Source: Cupriavidus sp. D39
GTDB lineage: Bacteria; Pseudomonadota; Gammaproteobacteria; Burkholderiales; Burkholderiaceae
Direction of reading: 5' to 3'
Assembly (NCBI RefSeq): GCF_026627925.1
Contig: NZ_JAPNLE010000009.1
Coordinates: 1,364,001-1,428,000, forward strand
Length of the DNA stretch: 64,000 nt
This document shows, in pieces, positions 56,723-64,000 of this stretch. The position numbers were made by a program, and so were the translations under genes. The stretch's first letter is position 1. Each line of letters opens with the position of its first letter. Under the pieces are notes generated by a model. The model ran no database searches. It had not been told where the DNA came from and saw nothing but the letters and a program-made list of their open reading frames with translations.

Positions 56723-57042
56723 CGAATTATATCTGAAAAGGTATAAATAGCCAGCATTCGGCTGCCCCCCGGCGCCAGTGAGCCGCCGCCGGTTGCCCTT
56801 CCGGGGCCCGGATTCAATGTTTGCAAAATCAGGTCGTGGGAGTAGAGACGGATGCATTGTTCCGTGGGACCGCGGCACAGGGCGTAGGCGCCGTCTGAAT
56901 TGGCGCAGGGAAATTTCTGCGCGCAGTGATGCGGCGAACGGCCATCCATAAAAGTGGATATGCAAGCGCGGTTTGCTTCGTTGGTGGCGCGACAACCTTG
57001 TTCTATCGTGTCTCGGGTGCAACATTGAGAAGACAACCCGGC
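56723..57042. other. Divergent region between toxin-antitoxin and flavoenzyme operon
   Basis: 320 bp with no supported gene. Besides the TA operator it holds a 6-bp inverted repeat GCGCAG-ggaaattt-CTGCGC (about 56903-56922), 120 bp before the first flavoenzyme start. I looked for a sigma-54 -24/-12 pair (known for some sulfur-use operons) and found none with correct spacing. Confidence 0.35.
56728..56745. promoter_or_regulatory. Toxin-antitoxin operator and -10 element
   Basis: TATATC-tgaaaa-GGTATA (one mismatch in 6 bp) precedes the toxin ATG; on the minus strand a TATAAT (56731 to 56726) lies only 4 bp before the ATG, so this may make a nearly leaderless message if it is the real -10. Confidence 0.5.
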
Positions 57043-58311
57043 ATGCCCAACTTCGGTCCGGATCTGAGCGATCCCTTCGTCGCCCGCGCAGTGGTGCTGC
57101 GCGAGGCCTTCCATACCGATGCCGTCGCCCGCGACAAGGCTGGCGGCCGGCCCATCGAACCAATCCGCTTGCTCAAGGAAAGCGGCCTGCTCTCAGCCGG
57201 CATTCCCACGGGGTACGGCGGGGGCGGTGCCTCGTGGCTGTCACTGCTGCGCGTGGTGCGGGAATTCGCGCGTACCGATGGCTCGTTGGCCCACCTGTTC
57301 GGCTACCACCATCTGCCCGTGCACGCCGTGCAGGCGCGCGGCACGCCCGCGCAGCAGGAGCGCTGGCTGCGCGCCGCTGCCCAGGAGCAATGGCTGTGGA
57401 GCAACTCGGGCAATGCGCTGTCGAAAACGTCCAGCGCGCAGCGCGCGCCCGGCAACGATGGCTGGCTGGTCACCGGATTCCGGCCCTTCTCCAGCGGCAG
57501 CCATGTGGCGGACGTGATCCAGCTTGCCTGGGAGAATGCGCTCGGCCAGCGCCTGATGGGCGTGGTGCCGGCGGATCGCGCGGGCATCGTGATCGAGGAT
57601 GACTGGGACGGCATCGGCCAGCGCCAGACCGGCAGCGGCACCGTGACGTTCAACGGCGTGCTGGTGCGCGACGACGAGCTGCTTGGCAAGCCTGACGATC
57701 CGCTCACCCCTTTCGCATCGCTGACCACCCTGTTGCAGCAAAGCGTGCTGCTCAATGTCTTCGTCGGCACGGCACAGGGCGCGCTGGACGAAGGCCGCGC
57801 CTACACCGCCACGCAATCGCGTCCGTGGATCCACGCGGGCGTGGAGCGCCATGTCGATGATCCGTGGGTCCAGCGCAAATACGGTGAGCTCGCCATCCGC
57901 ACCTTGGCGGCGACCGAGCTGGCCGACCAGGCGGCGCGCAGCCTGGATGCGATCTATGGCTACGGACAGGCGCTGACGCTGGCGCAGCGCGGGCCGGTAG
58001 CCATCGAGCTGGCTACCGCCAACCTGTACGCCGGGGAGACCGGACTGGCCGTATCGAACGAGATCTTCGAGGTGATGGGCGCGCGTTCTGCCACCAACGC
58101 CAATGGCTTCGACCGCTTCTGGCGCAACGTGCGCACCCACACGCTGCACAACCCGGCCGAGTACAAGAAACGCACGGTGGGCACATGGTTGCTCACGGGC
58201 GAATTCCCTCGCCTGCCATCTATCGCTGAACCCGCCGAACACCATGAGCCGCGACTGCTGGCCTGCGCGCCCAACATTCGATTACGGCTACCGACCGAGA
58301 CCCCATCATGA
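57043..58311 (+). CDS. Acyl-CoA-dehydrogenase-fold flavin monooxygenase 1 (DszC/SfnC-like)
   Basis: 422 residues. The acyl-CoA-dehydrogenase fold is shown by LLKESGLLSAGIPTGYGGGGASWLSLLRVVREFARTDGSLAHLFGYHH, WLVTGFRPFSSGSHVADV and VFVGTAQGALDEGRAYT. It lacks the catalytic Glu region of true dehydrogenases and matches the DszC/SfnC group, which are FMNH2-dependent monooxygenases using reduced flavin from a partner reductase. Likely role: an oxygenation step on a sulfur- or nitrogen-containing compound. The ATG at 57043 is taken; ATG 56926 adds 39 unlikely residues. Stop overlaps the next start (ATGA, 58308-58311). Confidence 0.88.
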   Translation: MPNFGPDLSDPFVARAVVLREAFHTDAVARDKAGGRPIEPIRLLKESGLLSAGIPTGYGGGGASWLSLLRVVREFARTDGSLAHLFGYHHLPVHAVQARGTPAQQERWLRAAAQEQWLWSNSGNALSKTSSAQRAPGNDGWLVTGFRPFSSGSHVADVIQLAWENALGQRLMGVVPADRAGIVIEDDWDGIGQRQTGSGTVTFNGVLVRDDELLGKPDDPLTPFASLTTLLQQSVLLNVFVGTAQGALDEGRAYTATQSRPWIHAGVERHVDDPWVQRKYGELAIRTLAATELADQAARSLDAIYGYGQALTLAQRGPVAIELATANLYAGETGLAVSNEIFEVMGARSATNANGFDRFWRNVRTHTLHNPAEYKKRTVGTWLLTGEFPRLPSIAEPAEHHEPRLLACAPNIRLRLPTETPS

Positions 58312-59555
58312 CCGCCAACGTCGCCTATCTCCGCGCACAGGCTGAACCAGCGCCCACGCTGTTCGAGCCCGACACCAGCAACCCATTCATCGCCCGCGCC
58401 GTCGCACTGCGCGATCGCTTCGCCGAAGACGCCATCGCCCGCGACCAGGCCGGCGGGAAACCGGCGGAGCAGATTCGCTTGCTCAAGGAGCACGGCCTGC
58501 TTGCGCTGCTGCTGCCACGCGAAATCGGCGGCCAGGGCGAAACCTGGTCGACCGTGCTGCGCATCACGCGCCTGTTCGCGCAGGTGGATGGCTCGCTCGG
58601 CCATCTGTTCGGCTATCACTACAGCAGCCTGCTGAGCCCGCGCTTGCGCAACGCGCCGCAGAAGGCTTTGAGCCTGTGGCGCCGCTCGGCCGAGGGCAAC
58701 TGGTTCTGGGGCAACACGGCGAACAGCTTTTCCAAGAGCCTGTTTGGCCGGCGCGAAGGCGAATGGTTCGTGCTGGACGGCTATCGCCCCTTCACTTCCG
58801 GCTCGCATGTGGCCGACTTCCTGGCGATTGCCTGGGAAGACGCCGACAGCGGCGAGCGCCGCTTTGCCGCGATTCCCGCGGACCGCCAAGGCATCTTGAT
58901 CGAGGACGACTGGGACGGCATCGGCCAGCGCCAGACCGGCAGCGGCCGCGTCACCTACCGGGGCGTGCGCGTGCACGAGAGCGAAGTGCTCGGCCAGCCG
59001 GTGCCGTTGAACCCCACCGGCGCGCCGGCCGAGCCCTACCGCACGGTCACGCCGCTGCAGCAGCAAAGCGTGCTGCTCAATGTGTTTATCGGCACGGCGC
59101 AGGGCGCGCTGCGCGCAGGGCGTGAATACACGGTGCATCAGTCGCGCCCGTGGATCCACTCGGGCGTGGAGCGCCATGTCGACGACCCGTGGGTGCGCCG
59201 GCAATACGGCGAGCTCTGGGTCAAGACCCAGGCCGCCACCGCGCTGGCCGACCGCGCGCTGCTTGCGCTCGACGGCGTGATTGCGCGCGGAGAAGCGCTC
59301 GCCGCCGAGGAACGCGGCGCAGCGGCCGTGGCCATCGCGGCGGCCAACGTGCTGGCTGGCGAGGTCGCGCTGCAGGTCTCCAGCGAGATCTTCGAGGTCA
59401 CCGGCGCGCGCTCGGCGGTGCGCAAGACCGGCCTGGACCGCTTCTGGCGCAACGTGCGCATCCATACCCTGCACAACCCGTCCGAGTACAAGACCCGCAA
59501 TGTCGGCCGCTGGGTGCTGGGCGAAGGCCATCCCGAACCGGGGACCTACCAATGA
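58308..59555 (+). CDS. Acyl-CoA-dehydrogenase-fold flavin monooxygenase 2 (DszC/SfnC-like)
   Basis: 415 residues, paralogue of gene 1 by tandem duplication: both share DWDGIGQRQTGSG, QQSVLLNVF(V/I)GTAQGAL and SRPWIH(A/S)GVERHVDDPWV, roughly half their residues by eye. The copies differ in the LGKP/LGQP loop and C-terminus, so probably have different substrates or form a heteromer. Start ATG 58308 overlaps the first gene, stop overlaps the next start (59552). Cytoplasmic. Confidence 0.88.
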   Translation: MTANVAYLRAQAEPAPTLFEPDTSNPFIARAVALRDRFAEDAIARDQAGGKPAEQIRLLKEHGLLALLLPREIGGQGETWSTVLRITRLFAQVDGSLGHLFGYHYSSLLSPRLRNAPQKALSLWRRSAEGNWFWGNTANSFSKSLFGRREGEWFVLDGYRPFTSGSHVADFLAIAWEDADSGERRFAAIPADRQGILIEDDWDGIGQRQTGSGRVTYRGVRVHESEVLGQPVPLNPTGAPAEPYRTVTPLQQQSVLLNVFIGTAQGALRAGREYTVHQSRPWIHSGVERHVDDPWVRRQYGELWVKTQAATALADRALLALDGVIARGEALAAEERGAAAVAIAAANVLAGEVALQVSSEIFEVTGARSAVRKTGLDRFWRNVRIHTLHNPSEYKTRNVGRWVLGEGHPEPGTYQ

Positions 59556-60904
59556 GTGCATCGAACCGAGCGCGCCAGCGCCAGCTCCACCTCAATATCA
59601 ATATCCTGCACTCGGGCTTCGTGCCGTCGGCCTGGCGGCTGCCCGAGAGCGATCCCGCCGCCTTTGCCGACGTGCGGCACTACATCCGCGTGGCGCAGAT
59701 TGCCGAAGCCGGCAAGCTCGACGCGGTGTTCCTGGCGGACAACGCCGCCATCGTCGACCAGATCCATTTCCGCCCGATCCCCGCGCTGGAGCCGACGGTG
59801 CTGCTGGCCTGCATCGCGGCGGCGACCACGCATATCGGCCTGGTCGGCACGGCGTCCACCAGCTACAACGAGCCCTACAACATCGCGCGGCGCTTCGCCA
59901 CGCTGGACCATGTGAGCGCGGGGCGTGCCGGCTGGAACGTGGTCACCACGGCCGATGCGCCCTCGGCGCGCAACTTCGGGCGCGATGCGGCACCGGACCA
60001 CGCGCAGCGGTATGCGCGCGCATCCGAGTTCACCACGGTCGTCAAGGCGCTGTGGGACAGCTGGGAGGACGACGCCTTTATCGGCGACAAGGCATCGGGC
60101 CGCTTCGTCGACACCGCCAAGGTGCAGCCGATCGCGCACCATGGCGAGCATTTCAGCGTGCAGGGGCCGCTCAACCTGCCGCGCTCGCCGCAAGGCCATC
60201 CGGTGCTGGTGCAGGCCGGCGGCTCCGCCGACGGGCGCGAGCTGGCCGCACGCCATGCCGAGGCCGTGTTCTCGGCGTCGCAATCCTTCGAGGAATCGCT
60301 GGCCTACGGGCGCGAGCTGAAAGCGCGCGCGCAGGCGCTCGGGCGCGGGCCCGACGCCGTGCGGGTGCTGGCGGGCCTGACCACCATCATCGGCGCCACC
60401 GAAGCGCAGGCACGCCAGCGGCGCGACGCGCTGATCGACCTGATTCCCTGGGACTACAGCCTGGCGCGGCTGGCCGGCACGCTAGGCATCACGCCGGACC
60501 GCCTGAAGCTGGACGAGCGGCTGCCGGACCACCTTGTCCTGCCCGCCAACGGCAATGGCAACCACACCTTCTTCAACGCCACGCTGGCGCTGGCGCGGCG
60601 CCATGGCTACACCGTGCGCGAACTGATCCGCGAGCTGGCGGGCGGCGGCGGGCATCGCGTGATCGTGGGCACGCCTGAGCAAATCGCCGACGACATCGAG
60701 CACTGGTTCCGGCATGGCGCGGCGGATGGCTTCAACCTGATGCCGGATGCGCTGCCTGACGGGCTGCAGGACTTTGTCGACGGCGTGGTGCCGATCCTGC
60801 AACGGCGCGGCATCTTCCGCACGGAGTACGAAGGCAGCACGCTGCGCGAGCACCTGGGGCTGGCACGGCCACAGGGCCGGCAAAGCGCTCGCAAGGCCGC
60901 CTGA
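59552..60904 (+). CDS. LLM-class flavin-dependent monooxygenase 1 (NtaA/SnaA/DszA family)
   Basis: 450 residues with the luciferase-like TIM-barrel: LHLNINILHSGFVPSAWRLPES, AGKLDAVFLADNAA, ATTHIGLVGTASTSYNEPYNIARRFATLDHVSAGRAGWNVVTT and HFSVQGPLNLPRSPQGHPVLVQAGGS are hallmarks of the NtaA/SnaA/DszA group, FMNH2-dependent oxygenases that cleave C-N or C-S bonds in nitrilotriacetate, EDTA or dibenzothiophene sulfone. Start overlaps the previous stop (ATGA). Confidence 0.92.
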   Translation: MSASNRARQRQLHLNINILHSGFVPSAWRLPESDPAAFADVRHYIRVAQIAEAGKLDAVFLADNAAIVDQIHFRPIPALEPTVLLACIAAATTHIGLVGTASTSYNEPYNIARRFATLDHVSAGRAGWNVVTTADAPSARNFGRDAAPDHAQRYARASEFTTVVKALWDSWEDDAFIGDKASGRFVDTAKVQPIAHHGEHFSVQGPLNLPRSPQGHPVLVQAGGSADGRELAARHAEAVFSASQSFEESLAYGRELKARAQALGRGPDAVRVLAGLTTIIGATEAQARQRRDALIDLIPWDYSLARLAGTLGITPDRLKLDERLPDHLVLPANGNGNHTFFNATLALARRHGYTVRELIRELAGGGGHRVIVGTPEQIADDIEHWFRHGAADGFNLMPDALPDGLQDFVDGVVPILQRRGIFRTEYEGSTLREHLGLARPQGRQSARKAA

Positions 60905-60957
60905 TATCCCCTGATCCAAGCAAACAACAGACACAAGCAAATAACCGACAAGCAATC

Positions 60958-62334
60958 ATGGCTCAACGTAGCGGTTTCCTCAGCCTGGGCGCCTTCCTTT
61001 ACCCCAGCGGCCACCATATCGCCGCCTGGCGCCATCCCGATGCCAAGGCCGACGCGGGCATCGACTTCAAGCACTACGTCGCGCTCGCCCAGGCCGCCGA
61101 GGCGGCGAAGTTCGACCTGGTCTTCCTGGCCGACGGCGTAGGCACGCGCGGCGACGATGTCGAGTTCCTCAGCCGCACCGCGCACAGCTACCAGGCGCAG
61201 TTCGAGCCCATCACGCTGCTATCCGCGCTGGCCGCGGTGACCGATCGCATCGGCCTGGTCGGCACCGCCTCGACGAGCTTCAACGAGCCCTATCACGTGG
61301 CGCGCAAGTTCGCCTCGCTGGACCATATCTCGGGCGGGCGCGCCGGCTGGAACCTGGTCACCTCGTCCAACGAGCACGAAGCCCGCAACTTCAACCGCGA
61401 CCACCACTTCGCCCATGCCGACCGCTACGAGCGCGCCGCCGAGTTCGCCGACGTGGTCACCGGGCTGTGGAACAGCTGGGAAGACGATGCCTTCCTGCGT
61501 GACAAGGCCAGCGGCCGCTACTACGAGCCCGCCAGGCGCCATGTGCTGCGCCACAAGGGCAAGCATTTCTCGGTGCAGGGGCCGCTCAACGTATCGCGCA
61601 CGCCGCAGGGCCATCCGGTCGTGGTACAGGCCGGCTCCTCCGAAGCCGGCAAGGAACTGGCAGCACGCACGGGCGAAGCCGTGTTCACGGCGCAGCAGAC
61701 CGTGGAGGATGCCGTGGCCTTCTACGCCGACGTCAAAGGCCGGCTCGCGAAATATGGGCGCGAGCCGGACGACCTGAAGATCCTGCCCGGCGTATTTCCC
61801 GTGGTGGGCCAGAGCGAAAGCGAAGCCAAGGAGAAATTCGAGCAGCTGCAAGCGCTGATCGACCCCGTGGTCGGCCTGGCGCTGGTGTCCGGCCTGACCG
61901 GCGGCTTCGACCTGTCGGGCTATGCGCTCGATGGCCCGATTCCCGAGCTGCCCGAGACCAATGCCAGCAAGAGCCGCCAGCGGCTGGTGATCGACCTGGC
62001 GCGGCGCGAGAACCTGACCATCCGCCAGCTTTACCAGCGCGTTGCGGGTGCCCGCGGCCACTGGCAGGTGATCGGCACGCCAGAGCAGATCGTCGACCAG
62101 CTCGAAGAGCGCTTCCGCAAATACGGCGCCGACGGCTACAACATCATGTCGCCGGTGCTGCCGGGCGGGCTCACCGATTTCATCGCACTGGTGCTGCCGG
62201 AGCTGCGCCGCCGCGGCCTGTTCCGCGCGGAGTACGACGGCAGCACGCTGCGCGAGCACCTTGGGCTCAAGCGTCCCGCGCACCCAGCCGCTTCCTCCAG
62301 ATCCGCCGCCCAAACCCTTGCCGCTGCCGCATGA
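60958..62334 (+). CDS. LLM-class flavin-dependent monooxygenase 2 (NtaA/SnaA/DszA family)
   Basis: 458 residues, MAQRSGFLSLGAFLYPSGHHIAAWRHPDA then KFDLVFLADGVG, RIGLVGTASTSFNEPYHVARKFASLDHISGGRAGWNLVTSSNEHEARNF, and KHFSVQGPLNVSRTPQGHPVVVQAGSS. Related to monooxygenase 1 but not a recent copy. 53 bp after it, the only joint of the operon without overlap. Its stop overlaps the next start by 4 bp (62331-62334). Confidence 0.92.
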   Translation: MAQRSGFLSLGAFLYPSGHHIAAWRHPDAKADAGIDFKHYVALAQAAEAAKFDLVFLADGVGTRGDDVEFLSRTAHSYQAQFEPITLLSALAAVTDRIGLVGTASTSFNEPYHVARKFASLDHISGGRAGWNLVTSSNEHEARNFNRDHHFAHADRYERAAEFADVVTGLWNSWEDDAFLRDKASGRYYEPARRHVLRHKGKHFSVQGPLNVSRTPQGHPVVVQAGSSEAGKELAARTGEAVFTAQQTVEDAVAFYADVKGRLAKYGREPDDLKILPGVFPVVGQSESEAKEKFEQLQALIDPVVGLALVSGLTGGFDLSGYALDGPIPELPETNASKSRQRLVIDLARRENLTIRQLYQRVAGARGHWQVIGTPEQIVDQLEERFRKYGADGYNIMSPVLPGGLTDFIALVLPELRRRGLFRAEYDGSTLREHLGLKRPAHPAASSRSAAQTLAAAA

Positions 62335-63803
62335 CTACCACCTCTTCCCTCCCCGCTTCCGACCCCGATTTCCTCGCGCGTGAAACGCTGCGCCTGCTCG
62401 GTCCCGCGCCAGACAACTGGGTGCCGGACCACGCCGGCATCGACCACAACGTGGCCATCGTCGGCGGCGGCCAGAGCGGCAGCGCCTACGCCTTCGCGCT
62501 GCGCCGCGCGGGCATCGGCCGCGTGACAATGCTGGACGCCGCGCCCGACGGCGCGCTGGCCGGCGTCTGGCGCACGCGCGCCCGCATGCAGAAGCTGCGC
62601 ACGCCCAAGAACCTGGTCGGGCCGGAGCTTGGCCTGCCCACGCTGGGCTTCCAGGCCTGGTATGAAGCGCGGCACGGGGCTGAGGCCTATGCCGTCATCG
62701 ACCGCATTCCTCGCCTGGCCTGGGCCGATTACCTGGACTGGTACCGGAGCTTCCTCGGCGTGCAGGTGCGCTATGCCACGCGGGTGGTACGCATCGAACC
62801 CGTAACCGGCGCCGCGGTGCAGCACTTCCGGCTGCATCTGGAAGTGAATGGGCAGCCGCGCATCGAGACGGCGCGCAAGGTCATCCTGGCCAATGGCGTG
62901 GCCGGCAATGGCGCACCGTTCGTGCCAGCCGTGCTGTCGCGGGCCGTGGCCGCCGGGCTGGCCGCGCATACGGCCGATGCCATCGACTTCGACGCGCTGC
63001 GCGGCAAGACGGTCGCCGTGCTGGGCGCGGCGGCATCCGCCTTCGACGCCGCCGCCGTGGCGCTGGAATCCGGCGCGGCTGCCGTGCACCTGTTCGCGCG
63101 CCGCGACCATATCGCCGCCACGCCGGTATCGCGCGTGCGCGCCTACCCCGGCCTTTACGACAACTACCACGCCCTGCCCGACGCCACGCGCTGGGAGCAA
63201 GCCATCCGCTATCGCCGCGCCGGCTCCACGCCACCGGCCGATTCCGTTGAGCGGGTGCTCAAATTCCCGCAATTCCATTTGCACCTGGGCACGTCGCTGT
63301 CCGGCGCCGAGGTGGAATCCGGCCGCATCGTCACCCAGGTGCAAGGCGAGAACCTGCGCTTCGACTTCGCGATTGCCGGCACGGGCTATCTGGTGGATCC
63401 GTCGGCTCGTCCGGAACTGGCCGACATCGCGCCGCATATCCTGCGCTGGCGCGACCGCTATGCAGCCCCGGCCGACGCACGCGACGACGACCTCGCCGCG
63501 TCGCCCTATCTGGGCAGCGGCCTTGAGTACCTTGAGAAAACACCAGGCGCCGCGCCGTGGCTGCGCGATCTCCACGTGCACAACCCTGCTGGCTTCGCCA
63601 GCGTCGGCGTGCCGCTGGGCGATGTGCCCAGCATGCGGCGCGATATCCCGGGCTCTGTCGCCCGCATCAGCCGCGATCTGCTGCTGGCGGACCTGGCGCT
63701 GCATGAACAGCGGATTCGCGGCGACGTGCCGGCGGATTTTGGTGCGGCGCTTTATGCGGGTGCGCTGTGGAAACCGGCTGATGCCACGCTAGCTGCGGCG
63801 TGA
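62331..63803 (+). CDS. FAD/NAD(P)-binding monooxygenase-like protein
   Basis: 490 residues with two Rossmann nucleotide-binding sites: HNVAIVGGGQSGSAYAFALRRAGIG (FAD, GxGxxG) near residue 40 and KTVAVLGAAASAFDAAAVALESGA (NAD(P)) near 225, plus the FMO-like linking region and YLVDPSARPELADIAPHI (a variant of the ATG motif ending ATGY). Resembles flavin-containing or Baeyer-Villiger-type monooxygenases. No FMN reductase is seen here, so this protein might be a further oxygenase or, less likely, the flavin donor. Last gene of the operon. Confidence 0.85.
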   Translation: MTTTSSLPASDPDFLARETLRLLGPAPDNWVPDHAGIDHNVAIVGGGQSGSAYAFALRRAGIGRVTMLDAAPDGALAGVWRTRARMQKLRTPKNLVGPELGLPTLGFQAWYEARHGAEAYAVIDRIPRLAWADYLDWYRSFLGVQVRYATRVVRIEPVTGAAVQHFRLHLEVNGQPRIETARKVILANGVAGNGAPFVPAVLSRAVAAGLAAHTADAIDFDALRGKTVAVLGAAASAFDAAAVALESGAAAVHLFARRDHIAATPVSRVRAYPGLYDNYHALPDATRWEQAIRYRRAGSTPPADSVERVLKFPQFHLHLGTSLSGAEVESGRIVTQVQGENLRFDFAIAGTGYLVDPSARPELADIAPHILRWRDRYAAPADARDDDLAASPYLGSGLEYLEKTPGAAPWLRDLHVHNPAGFASVGVPLGDVPSMRRDIPGSVARISRDLLLADLALHEQRIRGDVPADFGAALYAGALWKPADATLAAA

Positions 63804-63863
63804 GGCGAGGACGCGTGACAGGGAGGCCGTGGCCGGCATGTCCGGCACCGGCTGCCTTCGGCT

Positions 63864-63885
63864 ATCGGGTCACGTTGACCCGGTA
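63864..63885 (+). terminator. Hairpin after the flavoenzyme operon
   Basis: ATCGGGTCA-cgt-TGACCCGGTA: a stem of about ten pairs (one G-U) 60 bp past the last stop. No U run. Its CGGGTCA/TGACCCG core equals that of the hairpin at 48685-48703. Confidence 0.5.
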
Positions 63886-63900
63886 GCATCGGCGCGGTCC

Positions 63901-63927
63901 GCCTGATCTGCCTGATCCGCCTGATCA
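63901..63927. repeat. 9-bp tandem repeat near the window end
   Basis: Three copies of gcctgatc(t/c/a) in the last 100 bp, where I see no gene; a next gene must begin beyond 64000. Confidence 0.7.
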
Positions 63928-64000
63928 GTGATGAAGCAAGAGAACCAGGAAGAGAACGGAGGCGAGAAGACTCAGCACGGACCGGACCGCATGTAGCCTT

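Noticed and set aside
56723..57042. Sigma-54 promoter before the flavoenzyme operon
   Set aside because: GG and GC elements occur but never 12 bp apart as required.
63930..64000. Small open frame near the window end (MKQENQEENGGEK)
   Set aside because: About 20 codons with no ribosome-binding site or context; likely chance.

Overview
The window looks like chromosomal DNA from a high-GC betaproteobacterium of the Burkholderiales, most probably Cupriavidus or a close Ralstonia relative. This is inferred from GC-rich codon use and gene order (pyrH-tsf-rpsB facing map-glnD; def-ligA-zipA-smc; dapC-dapD-yffB-dapE-prmB). No database search was possible. I see no rRNA, tRNA, CRISPR, prophage or insertion sequence.

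Layout. 1-3.1 kb: pyrH (cut by the window edge), tsf and rpsB on the minus strand, with a clear terminator between rpsB and tsf. 3-8.5 kb: map and glnD, then a large-subunit-type pseudouridine synthase with a 24-unit N-terminal peptide repeat. 8.5-10.9 kb: a lipoprotein alpha/beta hydrolase divergent from a LysR regulator. 10.9-18.5 kb: def, ligA, zipA and smc, transcribed as smc-zipA-ligA-def. 18.8-26.4 kb: a ferritin-like protein, an EamA exporter, and the lysine/diaminopimelate set dapC, dapD, small membrane protein, yffB, dapE, then prmB. 26.4-30 kb: an M14-like (DUF2817) peptidase, a conserved protein of unknown function, and an AT-richer Bcr/CflA-type MFS exporter that looks imported. 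29.9-39.5 kb: an eight-gene minus-strand peptide-use cluster (RpiR regulator, isoaspartyl peptidase, fused dipeptide ABC ATPase, binding protein, two permeases, DmpA-like S58 peptidase, DppA-like M55 aminopeptidase). 39.7-56 kb: housekeeping and small genes, including yheS-type ABC-F, dsbB, radA, alr, lplT, the tsaB-rimI-UDG-DUF1853 operon, acyl-CoA-binding protein, a DHA2 exporter, a GDSL hydrolase and a VOC protein. 56-56.7 kb: a HigB/HigA-like toxin-antitoxin pair. 57-63.8 kb: a five-gene, nearly fully translationally coupled flavoenzyme operon (two DszC/SfnC-like acyl-CoA-dehydrogenase-fold monooxygenases, two LLM flavin monooxygenases of the NtaA/SnaA/DszA family, one FAD/NAD(P)-binding monooxygenase-like protein). 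It is the best candidate here for an uncharacterised pathway, probably organosulfur or related C-S/C-N cleavage.

Two patterns cut across the window. First, eight genes (map, lipoprotein hydrolase, ligA, ferritin-like gene, dapC, dppA-like gene, tsaB, DHA2 exporter) are each broken by one small indel; seven are best explained by one missing base and several lie in G or C runs. As ligA, dapC, tsaB and probably map are essential, sequencing or assembly error is the most economical explanation, so I list them as frameshifted CDSs. Second, about a dozen gene boundaries carry short (8-14 bp) tandem repeats, often touching a start or stop codon. These look like replication-slippage products and are unusual in number.
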